DNA of 10,226 nt from Ruminiclostridium sp. (GTDB lineage: Bacteria > Bacillota > Clostridia > Oscillospirales > Oscillospiraceae), in the NCBI GenBank assembly GCA_017560855.1, contig JAFZEB010000107.1, positions 1 through 10,226 of the forward strand. Direction: 5' to 3'. A model generated the notes under the pieces. The model saw nothing but the letters and a program-made list of their open reading frames with translations. It had not been told where the DNA came from and ran no database searches. The translations under genes and the position numbers were made by a program. Positions 1 to 5,938 of the stretch are shown one piece after another (positions within the stretch are counted from its first letter, which is position 1; each line of letters starts with the position of its first letter).

Positions 1-91
1 CCCAGAGAAGTCCTCTGGCCTTGTGGGCCGGCCGCTGGCAGGCCAAAAATCGTTCCCCCTCCCAAATGAGGGCTGCGACTACTTCCGTCAT
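1..91 (-). CDS. Nudix hydrolase (MutT-like), N-terminal fragment cut by window edge
   Basis: Only the first 30 codons are inside the window; the gene continues past base 1. The visible N-terminus starts MTEVVAALIWEGERFLACQR and goes on to an HKARGLLW segment. This is the typical opening of MutT/8-oxo-dGTP diphosphatase-type Nudix proteins: first beta strand, a CQRP turn, then the stretch that leads into FPGGK and the Nudix box. The Nudix box itself (GX5EX7REUXEE) is outside the window, so the family is inferred from the N-terminus alone and the substrate cannot be stated. The ATG at 91-89 is preceded on the minus strand by an AAAGGA Shine-Dalgarno sequence about 9 bases upstream. It lies about 70 bases downstream of the metallo-hydrolase gene on the same strand, with a hairpin between them. 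Confidence 0.7.
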   Translation of the reverse strand, partial: MTEVVAALIWEGERFLACQRPAHKARGLLW

Positions 92-117
92 GGTATCCTG
101 TCCTTTCTAAGAGATCC

Positions 118-141
118 GGTCAGACCCAAACAGGTCTGACC
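118..141 (-). terminator. Perfect 9-bp hairpin between metallo-hydrolase and Nudix genes
   Basis: GGTCAGACC (118-126) and GGTCTGACC (133-141) are exact reverse complements around a 6-base loop. The hairpin lies 20 bases beyond the stop codon of the metallo-hydrolase gene. On the minus strand the following bases are GGATCTCTTAG, which is only a weak U tract. It may therefore be a poor or partial terminator, an RNA-stabilising hairpin, or an operator for the Nudix gene. Confidence 0.4.
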
Positions 142-160
142 AGCATGGTATATGAACATC

Positions 161-868
161 TCAGCCCTCCAGTTCGAATTTCTGACCGTTGTAACGAATC
201 ACATGGACCATATCCCGGTAGGGCTCACTGTAGGGATCGTCCAGCAGCTTTTTGGTGATCCAGAACTCCTCCCAGCTGTGCATGGGGAAAACCTGGCGAA
301 TGTCCGCCAGTCTCATGGTGTAGTCAAACCCCAGCCAGTAGTCCTTTTCCTGCCGGGGGTCCAGGACCAGAAAAGCCACATCTATGGTGCGGCTGCGAAG
401 GGTTTCCATCTCCTTCTTAAAGTCCCGTTCCATGTCCCGGTTCCAGGGGGCAGGTTCTCCCTCCCAGTGCCACCAATGGAGGTCTCCGGCGTGGTAAATG
501 GTCTTGCCCTCCACTTCAATCAGAAAGGCCACACCGGAGTCGGTGGAGGTCAGGGTCTCAATATGCAGACCATGGAGGTCCAAGGTACGTCCCCCACCCA
601 GGCGGAAGACATGCTCCTCATCAATGGCATAGGCCGCCTTTCGTTTGGCCGACAGGCGGATACAATTCCCCAGAATATACCAGGCATCCTCCATCCCCAG
701 ACGAAAGATTTCCGGCGAGTAATGATCTCCATGATGGTGGCTGTTGAACACATATAATGGCTTGGACCGGTCCACCTCCGGCAGGTCCCCGGTATACCAG
801 TCGAAAAGAAGGGTGCAGGTCTCCAATTCCACCAGAAAAGAACTGTGATACAAAAAGGTAATGCGCAT
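161..868 (-). CDS. Metallo-beta-lactamase-fold hydrolase
   Basis: A 235-residue cytoplasmic protein with no signal peptide. The metal-binding motif HHHGDH is at residues 44-49. A second ligand segment YHAGDLHWWHWEG starts at about residue 125 (H126, D128), and a third histidine lies in PMHSWE (H197). Length and motif order fit small MBL-fold hydrolases of the UlaG/YcjW-like type, whose substrates are mostly unknown. The W-rich HWWHWEG segment after the HAGD motif recurs in this clostridial subgroup as I remember it. The ATG at 868-866 has an AAGGGGG ribosome binding site about 8 bases upstream. A good sigma-A promoter (895-923) sits just ahead. It is divergent from the sleC-like operon, and the Nudix gene follows downstream. 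No specific reaction can be assigned from sequence. Confidence 0.88.
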   Translation of the reverse strand: MRITFLYHSSFLVELETCTLLFDWYTGDLPEVDRSKPLYVFNSHHHGDHYSPEIFRLGMEDAWYILGNCIRLSAKRKAAYAIDEEHVFRLGGGRTLDLHGLHIETLTSTDSGVAFLIEVEGKTIYHAGDLHWWHWEGEPAPWNRDMERDFKKEMETLRSRTIDVAFLVLDPRQEKDYWLGFDYTMRLADIRQVFPMHSWEEFWITKKLLDDPYSEPYRDMVHVIRYNGQKFELEG

Positions 869-894
869 AAAACGTCCCCCTTTTATTTTGGTTC

Positions 895-923
895 AGTTTA
901 CTGTATCCACGGGAAAAAGTCAA
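895..923 (-). promoter_or_regulatory. Sigma-A-type promoter of the metallo-hydrolase gene
   Basis: Read on the minus strand: -35 TTGACT (923-918), a 17-base spacer, and -10 TAAACT (900-895). The -35 matches 5 of 6 consensus bases and the -10 matches 4 of 6. The expected start site is about 20 bases ahead of the ATG at 868. The -35 occupies nearly the same bases as the -35 of the candidate sporulation promoter on the opposite strand. Confidence 0.6.
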
Positions 924-948
924 TTGGGACAGACTACCCGCATAGAAT
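919..948 (+). promoter_or_regulatory. Candidate sigma-E-like (mother-cell) promoter of the sleC-like operon
   Basis: -35 candidate GTCAATTG (919-926), a 14-base spacer, and -10 candidate CATAGAAT (941-948). The Bacillus/Clostridium sigma-E consensus as I recall it is roughly GTCATATT, 13-15 bases, CATACAAT. The -10 differs at one position and the -35 at three. It would give a leader of about 16 bases starting at the AAAGGAGGG ribosome binding site, which is short. No comparably good sigma-A promoter is seen on this strand. This is a pattern match on a short motif and could be chance. Confidence 0.4.
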
Positions 949-970
949 GACCGGAAAGGAGGGCGATACC

Positions 971-1351
971 ATGGCCGACACCGGCACACTGATCGTTCGG
1001 GTCTTCACCAGCCGGGGGGAACTTCCTGTCCGGGACGCTTCCATCTCCGTGGTCCGTCACGGCTCGGGGGGGACCGATCTGGTAACGCTCCAGACCAGCG
1101 GGCGGAGTGGGACCACTTCCCCCATTACCATTCCAAGTCCCGCACTGGAAACCAGCCAGACCCCAGACCGATCCAATCCCTACGCCCTTTGTGACATCTG
1201 GGTAGAACGGGCAGGCTATCATCTGCTGGTGATCCACGGTGTACAGATTTTCCCCGGGATCATCAGTTATCAGGATCTTCCCCTCATCCCCCAAAGCCCT
1301 GTGGACGGCATGGCCGTGGATGAGGTGGATATCACCCCCCAGGAGCTTTGA
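971..1351 (+). CDS. SleC-type pre/pro-domain protein, encoded as a free-standing gene
   Basis: A 126-residue protein without signal peptide or membrane segment. It begins TGTLIVRVFTSRGELPVRDA, a beta-strand opening typical of carboxypeptidase-regulatory-like/transthyretin-like domains. It continues with a serine/threonine-rich middle (about 40-65), then PYALCDIWVERAGYHLLVIHG (about 70-90, the strand with the usual W/AxGY motif), VQIFPGI and DLPLIP. From memory, this order matches the N-terminal region of clostridial SleC (PIQNAVV, then ADGYETVVIEGTQI, then VPMTP), which keeps the cortex hydrolase inactive until Csp proteases remove it. The protein stops at VDITPQEL, resembling the point where SleC would enter its cleavable linker. 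The ATG at 971 is chosen for AAAGGAGGG 7 bases upstream; an in-frame ATG at 845 lies inside the divergent gene. The enzyme gene starts 14 bases after the stop. The proposed role is chaperone or inhibitor of that enzyme. Confidence 0.75.
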   Translation: MADTGTLIVRVFTSRGELPVRDASISVVRHGSGGTDLVTLQTSGRSGTTSPITIPSPALETSQTPDRSNPYALCDIWVERAGYHLLVIHGVQIFPGIISYQDLPLIPQSPVDGMAVDEVDITPQEL

Positions 1352-1365
1352 GAAAGGAGACCGCT

Positions 1366-2559
1366 ATGCCCATTACCGTCCGACCTTACATCCCCACCTA
1401 TATCACCGTCCATCTGGGTCCCCCAGAGTGGGATGTGGAAAATGTAACCGTTCCCTTTATTGACTACATCAAAAATGTAGCTTCCAGCGAAATCTATCCC
1501 ACCTGGGAACCCTCGGCCCTCCGGGCCAACATCCTGGCCCAGATTTCCTTCGCCCTGAACCGGGTGTACACCGAATTCTACCCCAGCCGTAGCTATCCAT
1601 TCCAGATCACCAACTCCACGGCCTATGACCAGAAATTCATCAAAGGACGGAACATTTTCGACAGCGTCAGCGTACTGGTGGATGAACTTTTCAACGACTA
1701 CATCCGCCGACAAGGCTTCGTAGAGCCTTTGGCCGCCAGGTTCTGCAATGGGACCACATCCCAGTGCGACGGTCTTTCCCAATGGGGCAGCGAATATCTG
1801 GCCCGGGAGGGACGCAACTCTCTGGAGATCCTGACCACTTACTACGGAGAGGACATTGAACTGGTGGTGGACGCTCCTGTCCAGGCCTTCCGCACCTCCT
1901 ATCCAGGGACTCCTATGCGCCTAGGAGATGCCAGCCCTTCCATTCGCATCGCACAGGTCATGCTGGACCGGATCTCCCAGGCATACCCCGCCATCCCCAA
2001 GATCACCCGGAGAAACGGATACTACGGACTGGAGACCCAGGAGGCCGTCCGGGCTTTCCAGGGTATCTTTGACCTGACAGCAGACGGCATTTTGGGCAAG
2101 GCCACCTGGAACACCCTGGTCCGCATCTACACCGGCATTCTTCAGCTTTCCGAACTGGCCAGTGAGGGCCAGCAGTTTGGCAGTCTCCTCTTTGACTACG
2201 AGGCATTCAACGCCGCCGATCTGCGGGAGCAGGTCTCACTTCTCCAGTATCTGCTTTCGGTCCTGTCTCAGTTCTATTTGGAGATCCCTTTCGTGACCAT
2301 CGACGGGGTCTTTGGAGCTCAGACCCGGAACGCTGTCATGGCCCTGCAGAGGAGCGCCGGACTGCCGGAGACCGGTTCGGTGGACGAGAGGACCTGGGAC
2401 GTGCTGGTGGAGCGATTCCTGGCCATCGACCGGACGGTGCTGCTGAACGATGATTTCTTCCCCTTCCGCAGCTTCTCCCCGGCCGAACTGCAGGAATCCT
2501 TGGCCCGCCAGCCTGACCAGTTCCCCGGACAAACCCTGACCTATGGTCAACCCAACTGA
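1366..2559 (+). CDS. sleC: SleC-like spore cortex-lytic enzyme: SpoIID-like domain plus two peptidoglycan-binding domains
   Basis: A 397-residue protein. Residues about 26-167 form a SpoIID/LytB-type domain: DYIKNVASSEIYPTWEP with E42 at the position of the SpoIID catalytic glutamate, then STAYDQKFI, and a closing part FCNGTTSQCDGLSQWGS (C127, C134) followed by EILTTYYGED. Two PG_binding_1 domains follow, at about 190-255 (core GYYGLETQEAVRAFQ) and 285-352 (GVFGAQTRNAVMALQ). From memory this closely follows mature SleC, the germination enzyme of Clostridium perfringens and C. difficile that cleaves cortex peptidoglycan. Known SleC has one binding domain and an N-terminal pro-region on the same chain; here that region is the preceding gene. 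The N-terminus VRPYIPTYITVHLG aligns with the start of processed SleC. No signal peptide, as expected for a mother-cell-made spore protein. ATG 1366 is chosen for AGAAAGGAG 6 bases upstream; a TTG at 1348 overlaps the previous stop. Confidence 0.85.
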   Translation: MPITVRPYIPTYITVHLGPPEWDVENVTVPFIDYIKNVASSEIYPTWEPSALRANILAQISFALNRVYTEFYPSRSYPFQITNSTAYDQKFIKGRNIFDSVSVLVDELFNDYIRRQGFVEPLAARFCNGTTSQCDGLSQWGSEYLAREGRNSLEILTTYYGEDIELVVDAPVQAFRTSYPGTPMRLGDASPSIRIAQVMLDRISQAYPAIPKITRRNGYYGLETQEAVRAFQGIFDLTADGILGKATWNTLVRIYTGILQLSELASEGQQFGSLLFDYEAFNAADLREQVSLLQYLLSVLSQFYLEIPFVTIDGVFGAQTRNAVMALQRSAGLPETGSVDERTWDVLVERFLAIDRTVLLNDDFFPFRSFSPAELQESLARQPDQFPGQTLTYGQPN

Positions 2560-2570
2560 AAGGAGGATGT

Positions 2571-3086
2571 ATGGAACAAGCCATCCGTGATCTGCAGACC
2601 ATGCTCACTGCCATCTCCCACGTCCAGCGGGAGATCCCACGGCTCCGGGCCGATGGTCAATTCGGCGAGGACACCCTGGAGGCTGTGATGATCTTCCAAC
2701 GTCAGGCTGAACTGTCCGTCACCGGGGAGGTGGACCAGCACACCTGGGATGCTATTGTCCAAACCTACGAGGATGTGCAGAGACAGCTGGCCCCTCCCCG
2801 CTCGGTTTCCCTTCTGCCCCACCACGGCGCAGATATCTTGCCCGGGCAGTTCACCCCCCTTCTCTACCCCATCCAGGGAATGTTCCTGGCCCTGGCACAG
2901 GTTTTCGATCCGGTGCGGAGCACACCTGTCACCGGACATCTGGACGAGGACACCACCCACAATCTCCGCTGGCTCCAGAGCAAGGGCCCACGGGAGGAGA
3001 CCGGGATCCTGGACAAAGAGACCTGGGAAGACCTTTCCCGTTTGTACGAGACCTTCATCACCCGCCACCCGGATCATCAGCCATAA
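2571..3086 (+). CDS. Peptidoglycan-binding domain protein, third gene of the sleC-like operon
   Basis: A 171-residue protein built from two PG_binding_1-type domains and no recognisable catalytic domain. Domain 1 is at about 1-66 (core DGQFGEDTLEAVMIFQRQAE, then TGEVDQHTWDAIV). Domain 2 is at about 97-163 and more diverged (TGHLDEDTTHNLRWLQ, then TGILDKETWEDLSRLYE). A proline-containing linker joins them. No signal peptide. The start has AAAGGAGG overlapping the preceding stop codon, and the gap to the upstream gene is only 11 bases, so the genes are surely co-transcribed. By context it probably binds cortex peptidoglycan or helps place the SleC-like enzyme in the spore. Its domains resemble those at the C-terminus of the upstream enzyme, suggesting duplication. 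The function is inferred. Confidence 0.8.
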   Translation: MEQAIRDLQTMLTAISHVQREIPRLRADGQFGEDTLEAVMIFQRQAELSVTGEVDQHTWDAIVQTYEDVQRQLAPPRSVSLLPHHGADILPGQFTPLLYPIQGMFLALAQVFDPVRSTPVTGHLDEDTTHNLRWLQSKGPREETGILDKETWEDLSRLYETFITRHPDHQP

Positions 3087-3117
3087 AAAATCGCCCGGAC
3101 AGTTTGTCCGGGCGATT
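3085..3117. terminator. Strong hairpin terminator shared by convergent genes
   Basis: TCGCCCGGACA (3091-3101), loop GTT, and TGTCCGGGCGA (3105-3115) form an 11-bp GC-rich stem, extended by two A-T pairs. On the minus strand it is followed by six T residues, a classic intrinsic terminator for the L,D-transpeptidase gene. On the plus strand the tail is only TTGC, so it ends the sleC-like operon less well, though the hairpin begins right after that operon's last stop codon. Confidence 0.88.
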
Positions 3118-3129
3118 GCATGTGGTTGA

Positions 3130-5859
3130 TCAGTGGACCACCACGGTGGTGCCGTTAGGGATGTTGTTGTACATGAACCAGATATCGTCGTTGTACATAC
3201 GCAGGCAGCCATGACTGATCGGATAGCCGATGCTGGCGTCGTAGTAGCGGTCGGAGTTCATGGGCCAGTACTGGAGTCTGGAATGGAAGGCATAGCCAGA
3301 GGTTCCATGGAAGCGGACAATGGGACCGCAGTAGTAGGAACCATAATTCCAGGAGGGCTGCTTATAAGAGGTGGTGAACACGCCCTTGATGGTGGGAGTA
3401 GAGGGCTTACCGGAGCCGCACAGGCACTCACGGACCAGCTCCCAGTTGCCCTGAGAACCCTGGAAGATATTCACCCGCTGGTAGGTCAGGTTCACCCAAA
3501 CCAGATACTGGGTCTTGCTGGAATACCCCTTCAGGTTCACCCAGGCGGTCTTGATCTCAGGATCATAGTCGTGCTCCTGGGCCCACTTGAGGGTATAGTT
3601 GCCCGCATAGGAGTTGGTGACCATCTTCAGCACATCTTCCTCGGAGATGTCGTGGTAATACAGGTAACCGTAGTTCTTCAGCTTCACGTTGGCAGAAGCA
3701 GCAACTTCCTGATTGCGGCCATCCTCGGTGGTGTAGGAGAGGACCAGCTTCACCCAGGAGTCCAGGTTCATCTTTTCGGTATAAGTATACTGATAGCTGA
3801 GGCTGGGGACATCCTGACCCAGGACCACAGACTGATTGGAAACGGCCTTACCGTCTACATACCAGGTGGCCGTGCAGGCCTTACCGGCCTCCAGATACTT
3901 CAGGTCTGCGGTCACGTTCAGGGTTGCGCCGGGTTCCAGCGTGGCAGGGGCCTTCAGGGTCGCAGTAGCCCTGGCAATACCGTTGTCTGCAAAGTTGGCC
4001 AGCTTCACGGTACCCTCGCTGCTGACCTCCTGACGGCGGCCGTCTTCGGTGGTGTAGGTCAGCACCAGCTTCACAGTGCTGGTCTCGGGCATGCCGTAGT
4101 AATACTCGTAGTTGTAGCTCAGATAGGGCGTGCTCTTGCCCAGAGTGCAGGGTCCGTCAGCCACTTCCTTGCCGTCCACATACCAGCGGCCATGGCAGAC
4201 CTTCCCCTCTTCGGGGGTGTCCAGTGTGGCGGTGACCTGAAGCTTTTCACCGGCAGGCAGGGTGTCGGGCAGATGCAGGGTGACGGTGGTGTCTGCCAGA
4301 CCCAGGTCGGAGAAGGTGTCCAGCATGACCGCAGAAGAGGCCTTCTGGTCATAGCTGTCACCATCGGTGTTGGTGTAAGTCAGAACAAATTCCAGGCTGC
4401 CGTTCTGTTCCAGATCATGGGTGTAGTTGGGGGTGATAGCAGAAACGGGGGTATCCACGCCCAGCAGGACGGTCTCCTGGGCCATAAGCTCCCCGTTCAG
4501 ATACCAGGAACCGGTGCACAGCTTACCCTGGTGCTCCTCGGGGACGGTGAGGTTGGCAGTGGCCTTCAGCACATCACCGGCAGGCAGATGATTGGGGCAG
4601 TCCAGAGCGATTTCAACACCATTGAGATCATAGCCGCTCCACTTGGTCAGGCTGCCCTTGGAGACCTTCAGGTCACAATACTGGGTGTTCAGGGTCACAT
4701 TCTGGACACGGCCGCTGCCGGACACGGTGTTGTCACGGCCTTCCACCAGGAGAGTGTCGGCCTTGCCGTTCAGCTGCAAGGTGTTGCCCTCGCCCCGGAT
4801 GACGATATCACCCACAGAGCAGCCTCGCTTCATCACGATGGTGTTGTTGTCACCGGAAATGGCAAGAGAACGAATCCCCGCATTCACATAGACCGTGCGG
4901 TCGCTGTCCACCACTTCTACATTCACAACACCACCGGCCAACGTCACATTGTCACTGCCCTCGCCCACAACCAGGGTATCCACGGCGCAGGTGACAGGCA
5001 GGGAAAGATTCACAGGGCCGGAACCGTTGGCCAGAATGAGCTTGCCGATGGTACCGGTACCCTTGACAGAAAGGCTCTGCAGGTCATCGGAACGGACGGC
5101 GATCAGGTCGGCATTTACATCGGTCAGGCTGATGTTGGATGCGGAATGGTCAAACCAGATGGAACCGGCAGTCAGACCGGACAGGTCGGCATTACCAGAA
5201 ATGACAGTACCCTCGTCAGGCTGATCGGTATAGCCCTCTGCGGTGGTATAATGGCCAGCCAGACGATAGAGCATGGTGGCATACTCAGCACGAGTCAGGG
5301 AGCGGTCAGCCTGAAGCTTACCCTCGCTGCCATTGACCACACCGGCCTCCACCAGAGAGGCTGCTGCCTGGCGGATCTCACCAGTCAGGTAGCCCGTGTC
5401 CGGGAACTGGTCCAGAACGGTGTAGTCGGGGTCTGCAGCCGTCATCTGGAAGGCCCGACCAAAGAGCTGGAAGGCCTGCCCACGGCTGATGGGCTGGTCC
5501 AGGGTACCCACGGCGCTCTCGTCCAGAAGTCCCGCATAGACGGCCTTTGCCACATCCTGGGCATACCATGCACCAGCGGGAATATCAAAGGCAGAGGTAT
5601 CCCCCTGCCCCTCCACATGGAGAACACGGCAGAGGACGGTCACCGCCTGGGCGGTGGTGATGCTGTGGTCGGGCGCCATGTTATAGGCATCGTAGCCCTT
5701 CAGGATCCCGTCATCATAGGCCTGGTGGAGGGTGGCCTCCGCCCAGTGGCCCTTCACATCCTGATAGTCCGCAAAGGCTGCACCGGCATTGACGGCAAGG
5801 CCGGCTGCCACAGCCACGCTCAGAACCACAGGGATGGCTTTTTTCCAAAACTTCTTCAT
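3130..5859 (-). CDS. Secreted SLH-domain L,D-transpeptidase (YkuD) with beta-solenoid and Ig-like repeats
   Basis: A 909-residue exported protein. Signal peptide at about 1-30 (KKFWKK, hydrophobic core, AFA before DYQD). Three SLH-type domains at about 31-80, 90-140 and 145-202 (DVKGHWAEATLHQAYDDGIL is clearest). Residues about 216-410 are short repeating strands rich in N, D, G and V, probably a beta-solenoid. Three Ig-like repeats follow (about 415-516, 524-623, 631-730). The YkuD catalytic domain fills about 790-909: the strand VNIFQGSQGNWELVRECLC, GKPSTPTIKGVF, H859, and the active-site motif SHGCLR with nucleophile C885. YkuD enzymes make 3-3 crosslinks in peptidoglycan or attach proteins to it; SLH domains hold proteins on secondary wall polymers. 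The enzyme should work outside the membrane. The ATG at 5859 has GGGGAGGAAG upstream. It has its own promoter and terminator and is monocistronic. Confidence 0.92.
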   Translation of the reverse strand: MKKFWKKAIPVVLSVAVAAGLAVNAGAAFADYQDVKGHWAEATLHQAYDDGILKGYDAYNMAPDHSITTAQAVTVLCRVLHVEGQGDTSAFDIPAGAWYAQDVAKAVYAGLLDESAVGTLDQPISRGQAFQLFGRAFQMTAADPDYTVLDQFPDTGYLTGEIRQAAASLVEAGVVNGSEGKLQADRSLTRAEYATMLYRLAGHYTTAEGYTDQPDEGTVISGNADLSGLTAGSIWFDHSASNISLTDVNADLIAVRSDDLQSLSVKGTGTIGKLILANGSGPVNLSLPVTCAVDTLVVGEGSDNVTLAGGVVNVEVVDSDRTVYVNAGIRSLAISGDNNTIVMKRGCSVGDIVIRGEGNTLQLNGKADTLLVEGRDNTVSGSGRVQNVTLNTQYCDLKVSKGSLTKWSGYDLNGVEIALDCPNHLPAGDVLKATANLTVPEEHQGKLCTGSWYLNGELMAQETVLLGVDTPVSAITPNYTHDLEQNGSLEFVLTYTNTDGDSYDQKASSAVMLDTFSDLGLADTTVTLHLPDTLPAGEKLQVTATLDTPEEGKVCHGRWYVDGKEVADGPCTLGKSTPYLSYNYEYYYGMPETSTVKLVLTYTTEDGRRQEVSSEGTVKLANFADNGIARATATLKAPATLEPGATLNVTADLKYLEAGKACTATWYVDGKAVSNQSVVLGQDVPSLSYQYTYTEKMNLDSWVKLVLSYTTEDGRNQEVAASANVKLKNYGYLYYHDISEEDVLKMVTNSYAGNYTLKWAQEHDYDPEIKTAWVNLKGYSSKTQYLVWVNLTYQRVNIFQGSQGNWELVRECLCGSGKPSTPTIKGVFTTSYKQPSWNYGSYYCGPIVRFHGTSGYAFHSRLQYWPMNSDRYYDASIGYPISHGCLRMYNDDIWFMYNNIPNGTTVVVH
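3670..4617 (-). repeat. Three tandem Ig-like protein repeats inside the L,D-transpeptidase gene
   Basis: Three repeats of about 100 codons each occupy roughly 4617-4312, 4290-3991 and 3969-3670. Each has a LPAG/LEPG start, a strand with TATL or TADL, a K-x-C-x-x-x-WY motif with conserved cysteine, VDGK or LNGE, LG, a tyrosine-rich strand, then LTYT-x-EDGR or similar. Repeats 2 and 3 are closest to each other; repeat 1 (beginning CPNHLPAGDVL) is most diverged. They probably act as a spacer that carries the catalytic domain away from the SLH anchor. Confidence 0.8.
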
Positions 5860-5899
5860 CTCATCTTCCTCCCCAATATGGGTAAATTTAGACGATTAC

Positions 5900-5928
5900 A
5901 GTGTAACGGATTCACGACCGGAATGCAA
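5900..5928 (-). promoter_or_regulatory. Candidate promoter of the L,D-transpeptidase gene
   Basis: Read on the minus strand: TTGCAT (5928-5923), a 17-base spacer, and TACACT (5905-5900), about 40 bases ahead of the ATG at 5859. The -10 matches 4 of 6 sigma-A consensus bases and the -35 matches 3 of 6, so this is moderate. The spacing is ideal and the site lies in the only intergenic gap before the gene. Confidence 0.4.
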
Positions 5929-5938
5929 GAAAAGCCTG

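Noticed and set aside
845..970. N-terminal extension of the pro-domain gene from an ATG at 845
   Set aside because: It would overlap the start of the divergent metallo-hydrolase and span both promoters. The ATG at 971 has a full AAAGGAGGG site and matches the start of the domain.
1366..1860. Loss of the histidine-rich GHGVGMSQ motif from the SpoIID-like domain as a sign of inactivation
   Set aside because: From memory, SleC itself has a cysteine-containing variant (SQCPEWMTQWGS) at this place, so SQCDGLSQWGS is normal for the SleC branch, and the catalytic-type glutamate E42 is kept.
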